From the NCBI RefSeq assembly GCF_024679095.1, contig NW_026111283.1:434001-498000 (forward strand): 64,000 nucleotides of DNA, written 5' to 3'. Below, piece by piece: positions 56,931 through 64,000 of the stretch (its first letter is position 1; every line of letters starts with the position of its first letter). The DNA is from Eriocheir sinensis. Taxonomy: Eukaryota; Arthropoda; Malacostraca; Decapoda; Varunidae. Under the pieces are notes generated by a model. It saw nothing but the letters and a program-made list of their open reading frames with translations. It searched no databases and was not told the origin of the DNA. Both the position numbers and the translations under genes were made by a program.

Positions 56931-59088
56931 GCGTCAAAATAAATAAACAAAATATCAATAAAAGAATATGTATTTGTATGAAAATAGATATACAAAATAC
57001 ACATAAAATAACCTAAATTTGTATCAAACTATATACAAAAATACACAAAAATATTTTAAATTTGTATGGAAATAAATATACAAAATACTCATAAAATTAG
57101 GTAAATTTGTATTGAAATACATACACAAAATACACATAAAATAAAGTAAATTTGAATGAAAATACATAAACAAATACACTTAAAATAACGTAAATTTGTA
57201 TAAAAAATATGTACAAAACACAAATAGAATAATGTAAAATCGTATTAAAATAAATACACAGAATATTAATAAAATAATGTAAATTTGTATAATAAAGAGA
57301 CAAAATACCAATAAAATAACGCATTTTTTTTATTTATAAAAATATATATACCAAAATACACATAAAAAAATTAAATTTGAATTAAAATAAATATATAAAA
57401 AACACATACAATAAGATAAATTTGTATTGAAATAGATATGCAAAATACACATAAAACAATGTAAATTTGTTTCAAAATATATATACGAATACCCATACAA
57501 AAACGTAGATTTTTATAGAAATATATATACAAAATACACATGAAATGATGTAAATACGTATAAAAATATATATACAAAATACACATTAAATAATGTAAAT
57601 TCGTGTCAAAATAAATAAGGAAAATATCAATAAAAGAATGTGTATTTATATGAAGATACATATACAAAATACACATAAAATAACGTAAATTTGTATAAAA
57701 CTATATATATAAATACACAAAAATAAATTAAATTTGTATGAAAATAAATATACAAAATATATAAATAAAATTAAATTTGTATAGAAATACATTTACAAAA
57801 TACACATAAAATAATGTAAATTTGAATGAAAATATATAAACAAATACACTTAAATTAACGTAAATTTGTATAAAATATATATACAAAATACTCATTAAAT
57901 AATGTTAATATGTATAAAAAATATATATACAAAACACAAATAGAATAATGTAAAATCGTATCATAATAAATACACAGAATGTAAATAAAATAATGTAAAT
58001 TTGTATGAAAATAAAGATGCAAAATACCCATAAAATAACGCATTTTTTTATAAATATACAAAATACACATGAAAGGATGTAAATACGTATAAATATATAT
58101 ATACAAAATACACATTAAATAATATAAACTCGCATCAAAATAAATATACAAAATATCAATAAAAGAATATGTATTTGTATGAAAATAAATATACAAAATA
58201 CACATCAGATAACATAAATTTGTATAAAACTATATACAAAAATACACAAAAATAGTTTAAATTTGTAAGAAAATAAATATACAAAATACACATAAAATTA
58301 GGTAAATTCGTATTGAAATACATATACAAAATACACAAAATAATGTGAATTTGAATGAAAATACATAAACAAATACACTTAAAATAACGTAAATTTGAAT
58401 AAAAATATATATATACAAAACACAAATAGAATAATGTAAAATCGTATCAAAATAAATACACAGAATATTAATAAAATAATGTAAATTTGTATGAAATAAA
58501 GAAGCAAAGTACACATAAAATAACGCATTTTTTTTTATAAAAATATATATACCAAAATACACATAAAAAAATTAATTTGTATGAAAATAAATATACAAAA
58601 TACACATACAATAAGGTAAATCTGTATTGAAATAGATATGCAAAATACATATAAAACAATGTAAATTTCTTTCAAAATATATATATATAAAATATTTGAA
58701 TTTGTATTAAAATAAATATACAAAATGCACATACAATAAGGTAAATTTGTATTGAAATAGATATGCAAAATACATATAAAACAATGTAAGTTTTTTTGAA
58801 AATATAAATACGAATACACATAAAATAACGTAGATTTCTATGAAAATAAATATACAAAATACACATAAAATGAAGTAAATACGTATAAAAAAAGGTATAC
58901 AAAATACACATAAAATAATGTAAACTCGTATCAAAATGAATAAACAAAATTCTAATAAAATAATGTGTATTGTATAAATATAAATATACAAAATACAAAT
59001 AAAATAACGTAAATTTATATAAAACTATATGCAAAAATACACAGAAGTAATTAAATTTGTGTGAAAATAGATATACAAAATACATGTG
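56931..59088 (-). repeat. 45-bp AT satellite, inverted block
   Basis: About forty-eight inverted monomers. Positions 58690-59088 parallel 8070-8459 and end in the ACATGTG quasi-palindrome. Confidence 0.9.
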
Positions 59089-60402
59089 TATTTTGTATAT
59101 TTATTTTCATACAAATTGAAATTATTTTTGTTTATTTTTTTATATAATTTCATACAAATTTTCGTTATCATATGTATATTTTGTATATTTATTTTTTCTA
59201 AAAATATACGTTCTTTTATCTGAATTTTGTTTATTGAATTCGAAACGAATTTACCTTATTTTGTATATCTATTTTCATACAAATTAAAATACTTCTGCGT
59301 ATTTTTGTATATAGTTTTATATAAATTTACGTTATTTTATGTGTATTTTGTATATCTATATTTATACAGATACACATTCTTTTATTGGTATTTTTTTATT
59401 TATTTTAATACGAATTGACATTATTTTATGTGTATTTTGTATACATTTTTTATACGTATTTGCTTCATTTTATATGTATTTTGTATATATTTTTATAGAA
59501 ATCTACGTTATTTTATGTGTATTCGTATATATATTTTTAAACAAATTTACATTGTTTTATATGTATTTTGCATATCTATTTCAATACAAATTCACCTTAT
59601 TGTATGTGTTTTTTATATATTTATTTTAATACAAATTAAAAAAAATTGTGTATTTTGGTATATATATTTTTATAAATAAAAAAAATGCGTTATTTTATGG
59701 GTATTTTGCCTCTTTATTTTCATACAAATTTACATTATTTTATTAATATTCTCTGTATTTATTTTGATACGATTTTACATTATTCTATTTGTGTTTTGTA
59801 TATATTTTTTTATACAAATTTACGTTATTTTAAGTGTATTTGTTTATGTCTTTTCATTCAAATTAACATTATTTTATGTGTATTTTGTATATGTATTTCA
59901 ATACAAATTGAAATAATTTTATGTGTATTTTGTATATTTATTTTCATACAAATTTAAACTATTTTTGTGTATTTTTGTATATATTTACATAGTTTTATAT
60001 GTATTTTGCATATCTCTTTCAATACAAATTTACCTTATTAAATGTTCATTTTGTATATCTATTGTAATACAAATTTAAATATTTTATGTGTATTTTGGTA
60101 TATATATTTTCATAAAAATGCGTTGTTTTATGGGTATTTTTCATCTTTATTTCATACAAATTTACATTATTTTATTAATATTCTGTGTATTTATTTTAAT
60201 ACTATTTTACATTATTTTATTTGTCTTTTGTATATATTTTTTATACATATTTGCATTATTTAATGTATTTTATATATATATTTCATTGAAATTTACGTTT
60301 TTTAAGTGTATTTGTTTATATATTTTCATTCAATTTACATTATTTTATGTGTATTTTGTATGTATTTCAATACAAATCTACCCTATTTTATGTGTATGTT
60401 GT
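59089..60402 (+). repeat. 45-bp AT satellite, T-rich strand on top
   Basis: About twenty-nine direct monomers, collinear with 8464-9130 and 21173-22030. They end at a switch within TGTTGTATACAATAAGG. Confidence 0.9.
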
Positions 60403-60768
60403 ATACAATAAGGTAAATTTGTATTGAAATAGATATGCAAAATACATATAAAACTATGTAAATTTGTTTCAAAATATATATATGAATACACATAAAATAA
60501 CGTAGATTTCTATAAAAATATATATACAATATACACATAAAATGAAGTAAATAAGTATAAAAAAAGTATACAAAATACACATAAAATAATGTAAATTCTA
60601 ATCAAATAAATACAAAATACCAATAAGAAAATGTGTATTGTATAAAATAAATATACAAAATACACATAAAATATCGTAAATTTATATAAAACTATATACA
60701 AAAATACACAAAAGTAGTTAAATTTGTATGAAAATAGATATACAAAATACACAAACTAAACTAAATTT
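60403..60768 (-). repeat. 45-bp AT satellite, inverted block
   Basis: About eight inverted monomers with small deletions (AATTCTAATCAAATAAATAC). The block ends in ACACAAACTAAACTAAATTT. Confidence 0.87.
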
Positions 60769-60949
60769 GTGTATTTTTGTATATACTTTTATATCAATTT
60801 ACGTTATTTCATGAATTTTGTATATTTATATTTATACAAATACACATTCTTTTATTAGTATTTTGTTGATTTATTTCGATACGAGTTTACATTATTTTAT
60901 GTGTAATTTGCACACATTTTTCATACGTATTTACTTCATTTTATGTATA
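60769..60949 (+). repeat. 45-bp AT satellite, T-rich strand on top
   Basis: Four direct monomers leading into the TA tract through TTCATTTTATGTATATTTGT. Confidence 0.88.
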
Positions 60950-62822
<1,873 letters not shown>

Positions 62823-62897
62823 TAAATATATATGTATATATATACAGACATACACATACATATATACACATATATATACAAATAAATACATATATAC

Positions 62898-62930
<33 letters not shown>
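62823..62930. repeat. Mixed TA / CA microsatellite
   Basis: ATATGTATATATATACAGAC, CATACACATACATATATAC and a terminal pure TA run. Confidence 0.93.
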
Positions 62931-62931
<1 letters not shown>

Positions 62932-63255
62932 GTGTATTTTGTATATCTATTCACACAAATTTAACTTACCAGGTATTTTGTATATAGATTTATATAAATT
63001 TTCATTGATATTTTATGTGTATTTGTATATCATTTATTTCATACAAACACACATTTCATCAAGCATTTGCTTTATCACATTCTTGACACGAATCCTTACA
63101 CTATTATCTTTCATGTGCATTTGCAAATATCATTTTTATAATGTGCATTTACTCATCTTTATGTGTTTGCTTCCATTTGTTTTATACAAATTTACATATA
63201 TATGTATTTGTATAAATATTTTGGATACAAATTTACATTATTTGATGTATTTTGT

Positions 63256-63257
<2 letters not shown>
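62931..63257 (+). repeat. Strongly diverged, C-enriched direct satellite
   Basis: The monomer pattern is visible but altered. Positions 63045-63190 contain CAAGCATTTGCTTTATCACA, CTTGACACGAATCCTTACAC and GTGTTTGCTTCCATTTG, with visibly more C than any other satellite stretch here. Confidence 0.7.
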
Positions 63258-63290
<33 letters not shown>

Positions 63291-63292
63291 AA

Positions 63293-63370
<78 letters not shown>
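63258..63370. repeat. (TA)n tract with a GTTGAAAG interruption
   Basis: Two TA runs (63258-63285 and 63294-63370) are split by ATGTTGAAAGAT, and ACATATGTATATATG follows. Confidence 0.93.
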
Positions 63371-63374
<4 letters not shown>

Positions 63375-64000
63375 GTATATATGTATATCTATTTTCACAC
63401 AAATTTAATTACTTCTGTGTATTTTGCATATAGTTTTATATAAATTTACGTTATTTTATTTGTATTTTGTATATTTATATTTATACAAATACATTATTTT
63501 ATTAGTATTTTGTTTATTCATTTTGATACGAGTTTACATTATTTTATGTGTATTTTGTATACCTTTTTTTATACGTATTTACTTCATTTTATGTGTATTT
63601 TGTATATTTATTTTCATAGAAATCTACGTTATTGTATGTGTATTCGTATTTATATTTTGAAAGAATTTACATTTTATTATATGTATTTTGCATATCTATT
63701 TCAATATAAATTTACCTTACTGTATATGCATTTTGTAAATTTATTTTAATACAAATTATATTTTTTATATGTATTTTGGTATATATATTTTTATAAAAAA
63801 ATGCGATATTTTATCTGTATTTTGCTTCTTTATTTTCATACAAATTTACATTATTTTATTAATATTCTGCGTATTTATTTTGATACGATTTTACATTATT
63901 CTATTTGGGTTTTGTATATATATATTTTTATTTAAATTTACGTTATTTTAAGTGTATTTGTTTATGTATTTTCATTCAAATTAACATTATTTTATGTATA
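63371..64000 (+). repeat. 45-bp AT satellite, T-rich strand on top, running off the window
   Basis: About fourteen direct monomers in the same order as 27215-27760. They pass the GCGATATTTTATCTG marker near 63812 and continue past the window end. Confidence 0.9.

Overview
This window is eukaryotic, non-genic, extremely A+T-rich repeat DNA. About 60 of the 64 kb is one satellite family. Its monomer is about 45 bp and reads approximately ATACAAATTTAC ... ATTATTTTATGTGTATTTTG ... TATATATTTT on its T-rich strand. Distinct monomer variants follow each other in a reproducible order, which gives a higher-order repeat (HOR) structure; marker spacings of about 520 bp and about 800 bp recur. The array switches strand about 40 times, and several of the switch points are themselves duplicated at distant places in the window. 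Long (TA)n tracts are embedded in the array at 1-65, 1763-1989, 2918-2995, 7506-7563, 35325-35560, 39045-39434, 46722-46859, 60950-61247, 62823-62930 and 63258-63370. They mostly look like expansions of the TATATA stretch inside a monomer.

The only DNA of ordinary base composition is two copies of one LINE (non-LTR retrotransposon) family, both dead. LINE copy 1 (14753-17647, + strand) has an APE-type endonuclease domain, a reverse transcriptase with an intact YADD motif, a C-terminal region and a 3' UTR. It is broken by an in-frame stop, four frameshifts and an internal deletion. LINE copy 2 (44144-46141, - strand) is 5'-truncated and more decayed, but it keeps the roughly 100 bp that copy 1 has lost. 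Nested in copy 2 is a 222-bp element (45785-46006) with CCCGGTAGCAG / CCCAGTAGCAG terminal inverted repeats, inserted at a TTAA. It has the hallmarks of a piggyBac-type MITE, and copy 1 preserves the uninterrupted TTAA target.

Layout: satellite with many inversions (1-14752); LINE copy 1 (14753-17647); satellite with inversions and duplicated junctions (17653-44143); LINE copy 2 with nested MITE (44144-46141); satellite (46142-64000). Paralogous satellite segments at about 46.9-48.0 kb and 50.7-52.3 kb act as 'empty site' references for LINE copy 1.

Organism: the LINE protein resembles jockey-like reverse transcriptases that are abundant in decapod crustaceans, especially crabs, and crabs are known for alternating dA-dT satellite DNA. 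A decapod or other arthropod genome, perhaps pericentromeric or other heterochromatin, is therefore the best inference, but the sequence does not prove it. I see no host protein-coding gene, rRNA, tRNA, CRISPR array or recognisable promoter. The many 60-230-codon open frames in the satellite are artefacts of a monomer that is 15 codons long.
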